Notes: generated by a model not told the origin, from the sequence alone. A stretch of 64,000 bases of DNA from Epiperipatus broadwayi (GCA_028023455.1 JAQFVV010000030.1:824501-888500), one strand, 5' to 3'. Shown: positions 12,911 to 25,867, counted from the stretch's first letter. Program-made: numbers and translations.

Positions 12911-15104
12911 CTCACAACCACTTCTCTTTTTTCCAAGTTAGGTACAAGTTATAAAAACAAAATCAACACACATTTTTAAAAAAAAAAATCTAAAAAAAAA
13001 AAAGGCATATAATTTAACATTTTATTAAATAATACAGTGATTTTAATATAGTTAAAATAATATATGGCTTTCTCAAATTTATACAAGTCTCCTAATTCAG
13101 CTATAAATTATTACCTTAGGGTTAACATAATAAATGACTTAATGAAAACATACACAGAAAAGATAAATTTTTGTCATCCTTTATAAAATATATATTAAGG
13201 AGATTGATTCTAAGAGATAAAAATCCTTACTCAGAGAATGATAACTATGAATTGCAGTGATATAAAAAAAAAAGAGATGATGAACAGAGAAATCAAAAAT
13301 TATCTTTGATTTATAAATAGAAAGTAAAACAATTACGATGCAAAAATCATTTAATTTAAAATAGTTGTTGAAAACAAAGATTTTCACAAATAAGATGTGA
13401 TATGTTGGACTATTGACATCATTTACGGTGAATGTTGAATGTATAGAAAATTTTAAACTTTATTTAAACTATTTTGATGATCAAAATGAGGATATTATTG
13501 CAAATGATATGTAAAGATTAAATAATATATCGTTTTTTTTTTTGGCGATTATTAAAGATAAAGTAGGTGAGTGAGGGGAGTGTAAAACTTTTACCAATTT
13601 GTATGATTTATATGCACACATCAGGAAATTAAAAGAAAATCAGGTGTAGTAATATTTTTTTTTTTACAGTAATCAAATGCCATTAAAATATATAGAATAC
13701 AATATTTATTTCACTATTATCTAGATATAAAATATTCTTTTAGGCATATAATTATACTTGATATTCAAAAATCAAAGGCATTATTTATTTCCGGGGCAGA
13801 TTTTTATAATTTACCTCTAGGGAATTGTTTTGATAGAGGTCTTCTCTAATTAAAAAAATGATAAAAGTGGAATTTTTACCTTCAAATAAAAATTAATGAC
13901 AAATAAATTATATTTTTTCAAATTAATTTTGTAACTTTTCGACCAGTCTATATATAGATATTTTTTAAACTAGTAAATACATTATAATACATAAGCAGAT
14001 AAAATATAATAAAAGACAGAATTTTCGATGATTACTTTTGTTAGCACAGAAGTCGGAATAAACCAAGAAAAAACAATTACTTATAACGTTAATCCAAATA
14101 AGTTTCATGTATGCCTTAATAAATAAAAAAAAAGTAAATGACTTCGATAATAGATTATATAATGCAAAGTAAAATATGTTCAAGGTGCAACCACATAATT
14201 ATAAATGCATACGAACACATGCCTGCATACATATCGCTTTGCTGAAGTTTTGAAGCTACATACACACTTTAAAAAAAAAAAAAAGTGTTTTACAATTTTA
14301 CTTAAATTAATCGCCTACAATGAATTTTTGGTTACGTCACTTAAAAATGGCTTTCAGAATTATTAAATAAATAAAAGACTTGCATATTACAAATAACAAT
14401 TAAAATAACTTGTATAACAATATATCACTTATGTGTTCTTAAATAAAATATATAAAACTTTTAATAAGAAAATGAAAAAAAAAAGACATTTAGAAAGTCA
14501 AAAACGATAATAAATGATAAAATAAACATAAGAATGAACTTCAAGACACCGACAGCCATTACAAAAAAAAATATTTTTTTTTCCAAGACTACAGAAAATG
14601 AAAATTTTTTTTTATTAATAACAAAAATAATAGTGAAATAATACAAAAATTTAAGCAATGATTTTTTTCAAAAAATCATTAATAAACAATTCAATATGGC
14701 GAATAGCAAAATGACATTCACTGTTAATAGACTTAAATAAAGATTTTTTTGCAAAGGCGGTCGAGCAGGCAACAGATCAAAATTTTAGATTAAACGTTAT
14801 TAGAGAAGCTAGGCCAATAACGAGATACAAAACGTTAACTATTCACCATTTTAGCAAAATATATGAATATATTCTTTTATGAATCAAAGTACGGTGCTGG
14901 AAATAATAAATGTTAATAAAAAGGTTTAACTTTGAGAAAATAATAAAAAGACGAACGTGCATAATAATAACTAAAAATAAATAAAATTAGCTTCAAAAAA
15001 ATCTTATTCAAACCGAGGCTTATAACAAATATAATAAACAATTTTTAGAAATTTATATACGTTATTATTTTTACAGACATGAATATTTAACAATTCATTC
15101 TTAC
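12911..15104. other. Element-poor stretch upstream/downstream of a possible first exon
   Basis: No mobile-element coding remnant was found. From about 14000 to 15100 CpG dinucleotides appear more often than in the neighbouring decayed elements, which would fit less methylated or more constrained sequence. If the candidate minus-strand exon at 15105-15285 is real, this stretch would be its first intron and beyond. No further exon could be recognised. Confidence 0.35.
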
Positions 15105-15285
15105 CTGCCATAAAAATTAAAATAATATTATTTTCAACAGGTGATAACGAAGGCCTCAGCTACAATCTTCATCATCACTTCCTGGCCCCTTCTCAACCAA
15201 CCCGTTGTTTACTCACGATCTCGTTCAGAAGTAGTTGGAAGTTACATTCAGCGCGAATGTTTTGTCATTGCAACAATGGCGATTT
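15105..15285 (-). promoter_or_regulatory. Candidate promoter / first exon ending in ATGGCAG-GTAAGA
   Basis: This short patch is clearly richer in G+C than its surroundings. On the minus strand it reads as a possible 5' untranslated region that ends, at 15111-15105, with ATGGCAG immediately followed by a good 5' splice site GTAAGA (15104-15099). That is the layout of a gene whose first coding exon holds only Met-Ala and part of a third codon. The alternative is a plus-strand exon starting after TTTTCAACAG at 15141, which stays open to about 15318. I cannot decide between them from sequence alone, and I find no second exon. There is no TATA box that I would trust. Confidence 0.27.
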
Positions 15286-15540
15286 TATGTCTTTTTTCTA
15301 TTTTTATTTTACTTAGTTAATATCTTTTTTACTTTTTGTATCGTAAACTTTTTCATTTACTTGTTTTAACATCATTTAATATTTATTGTTGTACTTCTTT
15401 TAAAATTCATATCTTATTATATTTTATACCGATAATTTAAAAGAATGGATATCTCGTGTTATATTCTTCGTCGAAATTAGATAATAATTGATTACTTTGT
15501 TTATTATGTTAAAAATTAGTTTATTTTACTATGTACAATA

Positions 15541-15562
15541 AATTTATATATATATATATAAC
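15541..15562. repeat. (TA)n microsatellite
   Basis: Short TA dinucleotide run in AT-rich DNA. Confidence 0.7.
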
Positions 15563-15830
15563 AATAGATAAAAGCAATATGCTTAGGGTTTCCATCTGAT
15601 ATCAACATATTACATTTAATAAGACAATTCATTGATATATTTTATCGGTTAACGAGTATAAGTAAGTGACTAATTTGTTTGTTTATTTATTTTTGTAAAC
15701 ATATTTATTTTAAAAATTAGTTTAACCGATCATTTATGGATTTTGCTTTGAAATTATCGATGAATAAAGAATAGTATGTCAACAAACGAAAAAGTTTAAA
15801 TTGCAATTCTTAATTTTTTTTTTTTTTAAA

Positions 15831-15920
15831 GGGTTCTTGGGTTAGCACAGCCGCCTTACAAACAGTTGACCCGGGATTCGCTTCCCGGCCGATGTTTTGA
15901 CACTAAAAAAAAAAAAAACT
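15831..15920 (+). mobile_element. tRNA-derived SINE
   Basis: A tRNA-like head contains a box A-like TTAGCACAGCCGCC (15842-15855) and a box B-like GATTCGCTTCC (15875-15885). The usual spacing, a CCCGG...CCGG T-stem context, and a 3' A-run (15905-15918) followed by CTATC are all present. Its tail (CGGCCGATG-TTGACA...AAAAACTAT) matches that of the element at 62858-62970, so both belong to one family. It would be transcribed by RNA polymerase III and moved by a LINE. The acceptor stem does not pair well enough for a working tRNA. Confidence 0.7.
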
Positions 15921-17084
15921 ATCTTTATACCTCCCCAACCCCACCTCGTAAAAGGACAATTTTGATTTTTTTAAAAGAAATAAATTTGTACACTTTATGT
16001 TTTTAAAGCTGACTAAGTATCAACGGCAAGTGATCATTGACGCTGATCAAAACAATTTTTATATGATCCCGATGCTCTTTACTAAGAGTCCCTTAAGTCG
16101 TAAAGCTTGCCACATATTTTCCAATATATACTCAAACATTTGTTTTACTAGTTACAAGTATCAAATGTTGACAAATATTTGTCATCGAAACATTAATGCG
16201 CTCCCTATATATTGAAAGGAATAATGTTATTCATTTCACTGTCAGCCATGAGGTCTTCCACACGGTTGTGAGTTGGTTCAGGATTGCTAAATAAATTGGA
16301 AAGTAAGAAAAATGTGTTAAATGTAATAATAATATATATATTCAAATGATAAAATTATCAAAATGTCAAATTGAAAAGTAATATTACATAATATAATAGG
16401 TTTGTTTAAAAAAAATGTTTAAATTTAAAAGACACTTGTAAATTATATTAAAATTGTGGCTCTTATCAATGAATGTATTCAAAAACAACTCAATTTAGTA
16501 ATTACAGTATTTTGTAAATTCAATCAATTAAATAATGAAATTGCTTTTGAAATTCTTGTAATTAAAATAAAATCAGATCATAAAGAAGTCAAAACTAATA
16601 TTATTAAAGGTGATAAAAACAAGATTCCAAAAACTATATATAGTCAATTATTTTGAAATTAGGCAATCTAGATTTTCACTTTATTCAAGCTACATTGAAT
16701 CTTCATTTTGATGTTTGAGTAGAAAAAAGGAAAAACCGCTGACAGCTGTAATCTACCCTGGATATCTCTGACAGACTTGATCAAGCTATATGTTTGAAGG
16801 AATCCAATTAAAATGAAGAAACTGCTTAAATTTCAGATTTCAAGGGCAGAGATTTTTAAAGAACATTATGGCAACTTATAAATGGAATCATTTCAGACTT
16901 GCCATTATGGGAGAAATATTCGACCAAAAAGAAAACCCCTATAGTAAACTATAGAGAAGTCTAGTTTTAGAAGGTTTGCTTTGTAAGTAAAAGAAAAAAC
17001 TGTTTAGACTTATCCTAATGTATTAACTTTTTATGTTTTATTTAAACGTATATTTAATTTAATGTCAAAACTTTAATCTACTTT
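15921..17084. other. AT-rich stretch, no recognised gene
   Basis: Two open frames of 66-72 codons (15997-16215 and 16456-16656) show no family motif. The stretch near 16720-16990 has fewer A/T runs but nothing recognisable. It may include the decayed outer end of the neighbouring Penelope-like element. Confidence 0.4.
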
Positions 17085-17176
17085 ATCTCTGAAAATATAA
17101 TTTAAAAAATTATGTACAAAAGTATTTAGAGAAAAGCTTTAATTTATCTTTCAGTTAGCATGGTGGGCCTAGCATG

Positions 17177-17206
17177 CTTCCGACTACTTAATAGTCATCC
17201 TTATGG
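17177..17206 (-). ncRNA. Degenerate hammerhead-like motif, left arm of Penelope-like element
   Basis: On the minus strand, GACTATTAAGTAGTC forms a 5-bp stem II, preceded by TAAGGAT and followed by GGAA. This is the mutated inverted partner of the motif at 18940-18966. Core positions are changed, so self-cleavage is not expected. Confidence 0.4.
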
Positions 17207-18939
17207 TACAGGTTGTAAGAGGAACTTGTGACGAGAATGAGCAAAGCAGGGAATTTACATAAAATTGAATTGTAAATAAGTACAGTTACATAAGCCATTT
17301 ATTTGAGAAGGGGATGCAGGATTCTTTTTTGTTGATTGCATGTCTGACCTTAGTGATATGCCAGGCTTTTTTAATTTTACTTTTGGCATCATTACGTTTG
17401 AGCAGACAATGCTGGCATTTGTAGATTCAAAGCTGTGGCCACGTTTTCATTCATATTCAAAGAAAATGGATTTGGTTTCAGTGCGTTCTTTGATGCGATT
17501 ATATAAGCATCTTTGTTGTGCAACTCAGGTAGATAAATTGTCACACATATCCCTGTAGTAAATTGCTACTTCCTATGCTTAATGTGTGACTTTGGAGAAT
17601 CTTATTATTACAAAGCTTTGAAAATGATTAGCCAATGGTGGTTTGTTGATCAATTTGGTTTTGGCAGATTTACTCTTAAATCATCTTTCAAATTTCTCAA
17701 TAAAATTAAAAACATATGACTCAATAAGCATGATAATCTGTCATCATTAGACATTTCTGAACTATATGGTTCTTATCCTTCAAAAATTATTGATTCAAAT
17801 TGTTAAAGAGATGCTAGATAAGACCAAAAACAATGTGCAAAAAACTGAATTCATCGTAGAATGCCTAAATTATATCCATGAAGATATTACTGTCTTATTT
17901 AACAATATATATTATAAAATGAAAGATGAGTAGCCTATGGGCCTCCCCATCAGTGGCATAATATTAAGCTTCAAAGTTAATAAATTTGAAGAAGATATAT
18001 TTTACCATGATGCCTTATTTGTGCCTCAGAGGCACAAATCAATGAAATACAGATGGAGCTTGCATACATGTCTTCATTAAACTGGACAATAGAGAAAGAA
18101 AGATGATCTAAAAGACATCAAATTCTTAGACTTATACATTCAATGTAATAACACTCAGTTAAACTGCAAAATGTTAGTAAAACCAATCCACAGGCGAGAT
18201 GACATATGCCCTGAATCTTTAACACTGAAGCCCATAAATTAGCTAGTCTCAAGGCATTTTTGTACTGAAACCATACTCTGTAAATTTGAAGCAGATAAAA
18301 AAAGACAATATTGAAAAATATGTCAGAGATTTGCACAATATAGAAGACAAAGACTTAGCTCTCATCCTTACTATCAAAAACTTTTATTTTAAAATTTAGA
18401 TATCCATCTATACAAGTTGACGACAAACCCTGGATATCACTTCCACATACACATAAGATAAATAAAATCTGTGCTGTTACACACCAAATTGGCTTCACTC
18501 ACTCCCGTATTGAATCGGCTGATTAACAATGCAAAAGATAAACTGTCTGGAGATGAAATCCTAACTTATTTACAAAATTAGTTTCAGCAATGTGAACTGC
18601 CATGCTATTTATTATGGGGAATCGTGCCAATTAATCTACCTGAGTTGCACAACACAGATACTTATATAAATGTGTCAAAGAACGCACTGAAAACAAATTT
18701 ATTTTCTTTGAGCATGAATCCAGATTTGCCATAGCTTTGAACCTATGTCTGCTAGCATTGTCTGTTCCGAATGTAATGATGCCAAAGGTAAAATTAAAAA
18801 ACCTAATATATTCCCAAGGACAGATATGCAATCAACAAAAAAGAATCCTGCATTTCCCTTTCAAAAAAATGGCTTATGTAAATTCTCTGCTTTTTTTATT
18901 CTCTAATAAATATTACAAGCTTTTCTTACAATCTGTGAC

Positions 18940-18966
18940 ATGAGGATGACTATTAAGTAGTCGAAA
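18940..18966 (+). ncRNA. Hammerhead-like core, right arm of Penelope-like element
   Basis: The order is ATGAGGAT, then stem II GACTA-TTAAG-TAGTC (18948-18962), then GAAA (18963-18966). Compared with the intact-looking core at 51958-51984 (CTGATGAT-stem-GAAA), only the first C is replaced by A; the fifth-position change is at the variable base. Hammerhead ribozymes are known in Penelope terminal repeats. Stems I and III were not convincingly found here, so activity is doubtful. Confidence 0.45.
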
Positions 18967-19050
18967 GGATGCTAGGTATACCATGTTAATTGAAGATTAA
19001 ATTAAAGCTTTTCTTTAAATACTTTTGTTTATATTTATTTTTTAAATTAT

Positions 19051-20721
19051 ATATTTCTAACAAATTATATTTTATATTATTGATTGATTAAAACAGGAAG
19101 CAAAAGGTTTTTTTTAAAAAAAGAGTTTTAAAGCAATTGAAATGGAAAAAAATTTGCATAAAAAAAAGAAATTTACTTCATCTTGTGTTTACTATATATT
19201 GTAACCATTGTTACATGGCGTACAACAACATAGTTGTATATGTGCACAAATATATTGAAATAGTCAATTTTGATTGCTTGTCTGTTTCACCTATTTTACC
19301 TTCACACCTATATTTGTGCCAGATTAAAATCCTATCAGAGTACCTACATGAACAATTTTAAACAACTATGTGTGATCACCCATATATGCGAGTGTTAAAT
19401 CTGTAATTGGATTGACATATATATATATTACAGATATATGTTTATTTTTAAAAGTCATGTAGTTTGAAAAGTGATTTAATCTAAATTATTAGTCTATTTT
19501 ATATTTTATTTTGCTGGAGTTGTATTTATATAGAGTATATTCCAGATACTACCATTCTACATATATAGTAGAAGAATTAATTTTATACTGATTATAAATT
19601 CTGTTTTTATTTAAGCTAGTAGTAAACAATTTTAATTAGACCACTGCACCTGCCCTGGTATGATGTGAATCAAAATCTTAAAATTTACGATAATATTCTC
19701 TTAAAAGTAGCTAAGTTGTAAACATTGTGCACTCAACCGGTACTATTGAACAATACCAATAGAGATTTAAAGATTGAAACAAAACTAAAAGTTAAAATTT
19801 GGGAATTAAATATGTTAAATCTCGAAGATGCGCTAATGGGTTTTTCAGCTGCATATAAGCTTGTAAACAACCAGATGGTCAGGGGTAAAAATAGTTCAAT
19901 TTTCACTAATATAGAGATGTACTATAGTGTTAATGTCAGAGTGGACAACGGAATCCACGTCCATTTAAACTTTAACATGGTGGAGTAGAGGGTATAGACT
20001 TGCTGCTTTTCCTGTGAGAGGTGGTAGTCTCTGCTCCCTTTTACAATGCAATGGCTTGTGTCCCATCCAGGAGCCTGTTATAAAAAGATCTCTATGGAAA
20101 CCAAGCCATCTATCTAAGGAAGAATAGTGCCAACATTGCCATCCATGATGCCTGAAGCTGCAACAAAGATAAACTGGTAACATTTCTAATTACCACAGAG
20201 CTGTTTATAAACTGTTAACTTTTCAACACCTATCTAAGCTAGCTATATAATGAATCAACATCTAAAATCTGTTTTCTCAAGTTCTGTAAATAAACCTGAT
20301 AAATTCTTAAATTAATGTAAAGTTCAATCTTGTCTGAAGATAAAACCTATAACTTGAAAATCATTCTTTTAAAATGTAACACATTGTAATAACCTAATTT
20401 AAGCCTATAAATTGCTGCGGTCTTTTATACCTATTCTATTTCAATTTACTTTTATGATTTTACCATTTCATTATTGTATGTACTTTAATATGCCAAATAA
20501 CTCAAAACCGCAAATAGATATATATAATTTTAGCCTGCCTCTTTGGGAAGATATTTTCACATCTTCATTTTAAATAAATGTTAAATAGTTGAATTGTTAC
20601 TCCTAATTCACTGTTTTGAGATCTTATTATTTCGATTGATTAATTTAGTAGTAATCATTTACATCCTAGATAGAGTTGTAGTTTGCTTAGCTATAGTTAT
20701 GAATTATAACTTTCTATATGT
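19051..20721. other. AT-rich stretch, no recognised gene
   Basis: Contains a short (TA)n run near 19418-19436. A less AT-rich island at 19720-20190 encodes open frames on both strands (19725-19988 plus, 19965-20183 minus) without family motifs. Nothing else is recognised. Confidence 0.4.
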
Positions 20722-22723
20722 TATAACGATCGAAAACGAAGTGAAGATCGAATCTACGTATCTGCAACTACCAGGGTGCCATCTAGGCATTTAAACCTAG
20801 AAAAATTTATAGAGTAGGCAGATACGCGCTGTTAAGATTCCACTTTATGATCGTTAGCCCAAGTCACTAGCTCAGTGGAGACGCAGAGATAAAAATCTAT
20901 ATCTTAATTTATATCTTAAATATAAATAAATAAAAGCCACTGCCAGAAATTAACACATAAAAATATTTATTTACGCACATATAAAATAACATTTAAATTT
21001 TGAGGAATAAATTCACCATTTTAGATTTTTCTATTAATCTTTAGTTTTACATTTAAGTAAATTACAACCATGAGTTTAATATTTATTTAGGGAGTCGAGT
21101 ATGAATAGACTACATAGATCTGCATTTGAAAAGAAAATATTCTTCCCTGATTTAACCTTAGGCAATTATATTTCGCAATCAAACCGGCGCCAATCCATCT
21201 GATACATTTATGTATTCAATGTAGCATGAAAATACAACGACACAAAATACTATACTGTCAGGAATGTACATCTGAACAGCAAGTAGAATTAGAGAAGACA
21301 TTGTCTCTCCACCAACAGGAATGTCACATCTGTTGGCGAGTAGAACAATAAACATAAAACTCCATAGGAATGGACTGCGGTCCTTTGCCGTCTTACAAAC
21401 CCATCCATAGGCAAACAGAAGGTGTGTGGCATATATATATAATCCTGCCCGTAGCGGATCTCATACTACATCTACAATTACACAAATATATCCAATCCAT
21501 TGAACCAATTCAACTACGAAATGAATAACCTAAGATTACCCTCCCTTAATATAACTTTACAAAACTATATAGCCATTCACGCCTGACTTAAATTTAACAT
21601 TTAAATACGTTCACACAGATTATTTTTATAAATTTGTTTTTAAAATGTTGAGTATAGATCGGCTGCACAGATTCCACGGTCAAAAACATCCAAATTAAAC
21701 ACAATCGATCAAAATACAAAATCATCGATAACGTCAATTGCAAAGGGAATACACAAGGCCCCATGGCATTCATCGTAAGATGCCCGCATTAACATCGTTG
21801 ACCTATATATTGTAATCAAATGTGAAAACTTCAACATAATCAACCGCTAACGAATCTATGCAACGTCTATACCCAACCTAAATTTCATCATTTAAAATTT
21901 AAACAATAAACAATTTATACAATAAGAAAAAAAAATGGAAATGATTTTTATCAATCGGAAAACATATAAAATTAAACATTATTAATTTGATTTTAAACTT
22001 AAAAAAGTCAGATGGAAGTTCATAAGCTTGAACGAAAGTTCTTAATTATTTTTAAATTTAGAGTTCATGTCAATATAGCTTACGGTAGAAGAGTCCAGGT
22101 TTCTGCTTTTAATTCCCACGATGCCTCCATTGGAAGATAATGTTCTGGAGATGGCAATAGCTGGTTCAAGGTATCACAGTCTTTTCCTTTTTCTTTTTTA
22201 AATAGAGAGTGTGGTATGTGCGTCCTACCACAACTCTCAAACACACAACGCTGGAACTGTCCAAAAAAACTGTATTTCTCTTTTTATATTATCCACACGG
22301 ATTCAATCAACAAAACGTCACTAATCCATCACTTTCGTTAGGGTCCGAGCCAAGGCTTGGTGCTTCCATTGGTCAAGCTAATTTCTTTTTATTTTCTTAT
22401 CTATCTTTCATCAGATCATTTTAATTATACAAGAGCCCAAGGCTAGCCTGCTTTTCAAACAATTTATAAACAATCATTTCCATTTACAGATTACATTAAT
22501 TAATACCTGCTTTTATTTTTAAATCTTGTACTTTTTTATAAAAAAGTACGTTCGAATACTTTTTTGTTTTTTTAAAAAAAATATTTTTAAAGTTTGGCCT
22601 CTGTGCGAATGTATATACGTTTAACAAACATTTTAATTTTAGCGTTTAGTTTTTTACTTTTATTTGCGAACTTTTAAGTTTTTATTTTAAATTAATGTAA
22701 CGACATATTTATATATCGTTACA
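20722..22723 (+). mobile_element. LTR-like element, copy A (2.0 kb, TG...CA-type ends, 4-bp target duplication)
   Basis: The left end TATAACGAT and right end ATCGTTACA are inverted matches; copy B at 47311 preserves TGTAACGAT at its left end. The element is flanked by ATGT at 20718-20721 and 22724-22727. Long blocks are shared in the same order with copy B: the 5' hairpin, TCACTAGCTCAGTGGA, AAGCCACTGCCAG, the AACCTAAGATTACCCTCCC block near 21530, and others. No gag or pol coding is visible. TG...CA ends with a 4-bp duplication point to a long solo LTR of the Ty3/gypsy or similar class. A non-autonomous DNA element is the alternative. The open frames inside (for example 22209-22424) have no recognised family. 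Confidence 0.7.
20750..20840 (+). other. Conserved nested hairpin at 5' end of LTR-like element A
   Basis: GTATCTGC (20758-20765) pairs with GCAGATAC (20818-20825), with extension GAATCT (20750-20755) to AGATTC (20835-20840). Inside it, CTAGG (20783-20787) pairs with CCTAG (20796-20800). The same structure exists in copy B, where the outermost paired bases differ. Confidence 0.6.
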
Positions 22724-25499
22724 ATGTGTAATATGTATATCATGGAACTAGCCACAGGACTTATTAAAGCATATTTATGATGTTTTAGATTTATCTGTAC
22801 ATTAGAGATGCGGGATTGGTATCTTAAAATGGGTTACTACTTTATTTAGTCCCTAAGTGTAATATGTTTGAGATACTAATCATGAGAGGTAGGTTATATA
22901 GATATGCAAATAAATTCTTTCTATTTTAAGGCACATTAATTTAGTTGAATGTATTCTTGTTTGATATATGTATAGGCTGCGATTGTGTCCTTACAAAGTG
23001 CATATAGTACAGTAACTGCTTGCTGCATGTTTATGAGTGCTGACGGAGGTCATGATCATACTTCTAATTCCAGTAAAGCAATGTATTTTAGAACTGAAAC
23101 ACAAGAGTCCAGATTTGGCTTATTTGATTCCCTGAACTTTTATAGTACTTATATTCGTAGCAAGTCATTCGGTCATAAGGAACCGAGCATTTGATGCTGA
23201 AGTCCATGAATAATGACCCACTCACATCCTAATTATTTTTATTAATATTTTAAAATATGCCATAGTGTGTGTAAATAGACCTAGAGTAAACCAGATCTCT
23301 CTCCCTTATATTAAATGATTATTCAACATTAGGCTGAAACCTAATCTAGATTATCATGTTAGCCTGCGTATCTTTGAGCCTGATTATGTGCTCACTTCTT
23401 AAACTTTTCTATATAGACAGATGCCATAAAAGCACTATATGTTTAGTTATAATTTTGGCTAATATGTTCTGTGTGATTTGGAAAAGTACAAATTAGCTAG
23501 GATTGGCATGTTAAATATAGGCATAACTTTAACCACTGCAGATTATTGTGTAGAATACATGAAATGAGATAATATGTAACTACCAATCTCATTAACTGAA
23601 TAAAGCTTGCAAGCGTAATACTCTCCGTGTTACTTATGTAATTATTGTTTTATTTATGATTTATTTTATCAATTAATTAAATTATTTAAAATATAAACTC
23701 GTTTCCATTCTTTATTGCTTGTAGACCAATTCGCATCCAATTCCCACTGATATGTACATCATTTTATTTGTATATATTAACCTATTAGACTTAATTATTG
23801 GTAAATATATTATAGGTTTATTTAATCCTTGTGTCAGTTTTTTAGTCTCTTGCTCCACCCTGTGTTACTGCCAGCCTGTGATTAAATTGAAACTTGCGTA
23901 ACTTAAGCAATGTCATTTATAGGTATTAAATCACAGAGTAAGGGTGAGCGTTGGTCAAATTCTGGGTCTCACCATCTAGATTCGATCTGCTTCAGTCTGT
24001 TTTACCTATACTCTGGATTTTGTTGCATGAGTGTACAAATCTTTCCGTTACAATATATAGTTGAAAGGAAAAGTAAAAATAAACACAAAAATTTGTAGAT
24101 ATTTTTCTACATTTTCCTGGAATAAGTAAAAGGGTTAAATATTTATGACTTTAAAATAGAATTTTATTATAAATTACACAGTTTAAAAAGGTCTAAATAA
24201 ATATTAATATTTTATTCTGATTATGAAATTAAAAACAGGCCTGTATTATGATAATAGATTTGATAATTGTAAAAATTTCTATTATCTATTTTTAAAAATT
24301 TTTGATAAAATTTCCAAATGTAGCTTTTAATTAAAAGTGCTTTTGAAGGGATTAAAATTGTTTTTAATCGAGAGAAATAAAAAAAAACAGTTTTTGATTG
24401 ATGTGTTTTTGTCACCCTATCTCAGCTGACTTATAAAAAGAATTGATAAAAAGAATTGTTTTAGTTGGCTGGAAGTTTTGGGGAAGAGTTGGATAATAGT
24501 AGTTTTTAAAGAGAGTTTGGCTAGTAATGATTTTTGAAAAGCAGTTTGTGGTAATTATAGCTGGCCAGAAGTAGCTAGCTAGCAGGGTAGTCTAGATCAG
24601 GACAAAACTACCATGAAGATATAAAACTGCAAGGAGGGCAAGTTAAAGAGCTGCTCTATAGTTCATAATGGTGAAGCTTGGATTCACATGGAGAAAAGGG
24701 TCAACTTCAAGTGTTTTACAGCTATAAATGTGGGCCAGACAGCTGCTTGCCTGGAACAATCCTAGACAGAAGAGATCATTGCAGACCAATTTACCTGGAC
24801 TAAACCTATCTCAATGAGGACTATAAATCAGTCTCACCAATAGAATCTCATCAGTTGATAAAGAAGTTGTTATATCTCTGGCTGTTTACATATGCAGAGA
24901 AGTACAGATAAGCATATTTATATAAACAGTTTTTTTATTATTCCTTAAAATGACATTTTAGCCTATAACTTATAATAAAACAAGTAAATAATTTGCTTGA
25001 GTCAAACGTCTAAAAGAAAAGATCAATTCATAGACGATTATATATATTTTTAAAGAAATTGTTTTATTAAGTAAAAATGACATTTAAAAATATAACTTAA
25101 AGGTCGAGTAACAATTTAGCTTGAATTAAAAATAAAGGAGTTAATTCATAGATGATTTTATATATTTAAAAGAAAGCAAGTAAATAAAATTTTGCTTGAA
25201 TGAAATGATAGATTCGTTAACGATCTTATTTTAAGAAGGAAAAAAAGGGGCATTTTAAATTTAAAAACATTAATTAATCAAAAAGCGATCTGTTAAAAAT
25301 TAATTATTTTTTAAAAAGAAGTAAAAGAAAACTATAATCTGTAAAGAGAGAATTTGATGGCTGATTCATATTACTTTTTTATACACATGTATATGTAATA
25401 TTTAGGTATATTCAAAAAGGAATTAATTATGAAAGATTTTTAATAACTTGTTTTGTCAAATCAAATATATGTAAATGGCAGTATGCATAAATGGCTAGG
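22724..25499. other. No recognised gene; weakly structured intergenic DNA
   Basis: Several blocks with few homopolymers (22740-23420, 23880-24060, 24440-24900) may be unique sequence or old unrecognised repeats. Open frames at 22985-23194 and 23910-24098 show no motif. No splice-bounded exon was convincing. Confidence 0.4.
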
Positions 25500-25830
25500 A
25501 CACATAAAATTTTAATCAAATTTTATTTTATATGATGATTGAAATATATCCAAATGTACATGACATCTGTGTGCATTTATATCAACAAGTGTCATATAGA
25601 CTTATAGCTAAATTTTAATCATTTATAGTATTTTTATACAACTTAAAATTTTAATCAATTATATTTTATAACCATTCAAATAAGTCTAGAAATTATAATG
25701 CTACATGTCTGTGTGCATATATCACTGCATATAAGATGGTCATGTATAGGTAAATTTTAATCATTTATAGTATTATGTAATTTATGTCCAGAAATTATTC
25801 AGCATGTTTGTGTGTGGATATATATTGAAG
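25500..25830 (+). repeat. Diverged tandem repeat, about 130-bp period
   Basis: The strings AAATTTTAATCATTTATAGTA (starting near 25612 and 25751), AAAATTTTAATCAA (25505 and 25644) and CATGT/CTGTGTGCAT-type segments recur in the same order roughly three times. Units are imperfect. Function unknown. Confidence 0.55.
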
Positions 25831-25867
25831 CTGTGCATGTATATACATATATATGCTGGCTTCACCA

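Larger units (their letters stand above)
17085..19050 (+). mobile_element. Penelope-like retroelement with inverted terminal copies, decayed
   Basis: About 450 bases at each end (17085-17545 and 18635-19050) are inverted copies of one another, sharing for example CGACTACTTAATAGTCATCC. Between them the plus strand encodes pieces of a Penelope-type reverse transcriptase. Near 17860-18000 it reads ECLNYIHEDITVLFNN, then PMGLPISGIIL and NKFEED (the family's 'MGSPLSP...FE' box). Near 18110-18215 it reads DLKDIKFLDLYIQ and VKPIHRRDD (the family's 'LPFLDV...YRKPTHTD' box). A stop interrupts the box just before PMGLP. No GIY-YIG endonuclease motif was recognised. The inverted arms hold the 3' part of the coding region plus a terminal pseudo-LTR; a partial inverted copy at one end is a known Penelope arrangement. 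A stem-II/GAAA hammerhead-like motif sits in each arm. Confidence 0.72.

Noticed and set aside
20868-20882. TAGCTCAGTGG in LTR-like copy A (and near 47472 in copy B), a perfect tRNA box A
   Set aside because: No box B follows at a usable distance and no cloverleaf can be drawn, so it is not a tRNA or SINE head.
24850-24885. Minus-strand CTGATGA near 24855
   Set aside because: No stem II or GAAA follows.
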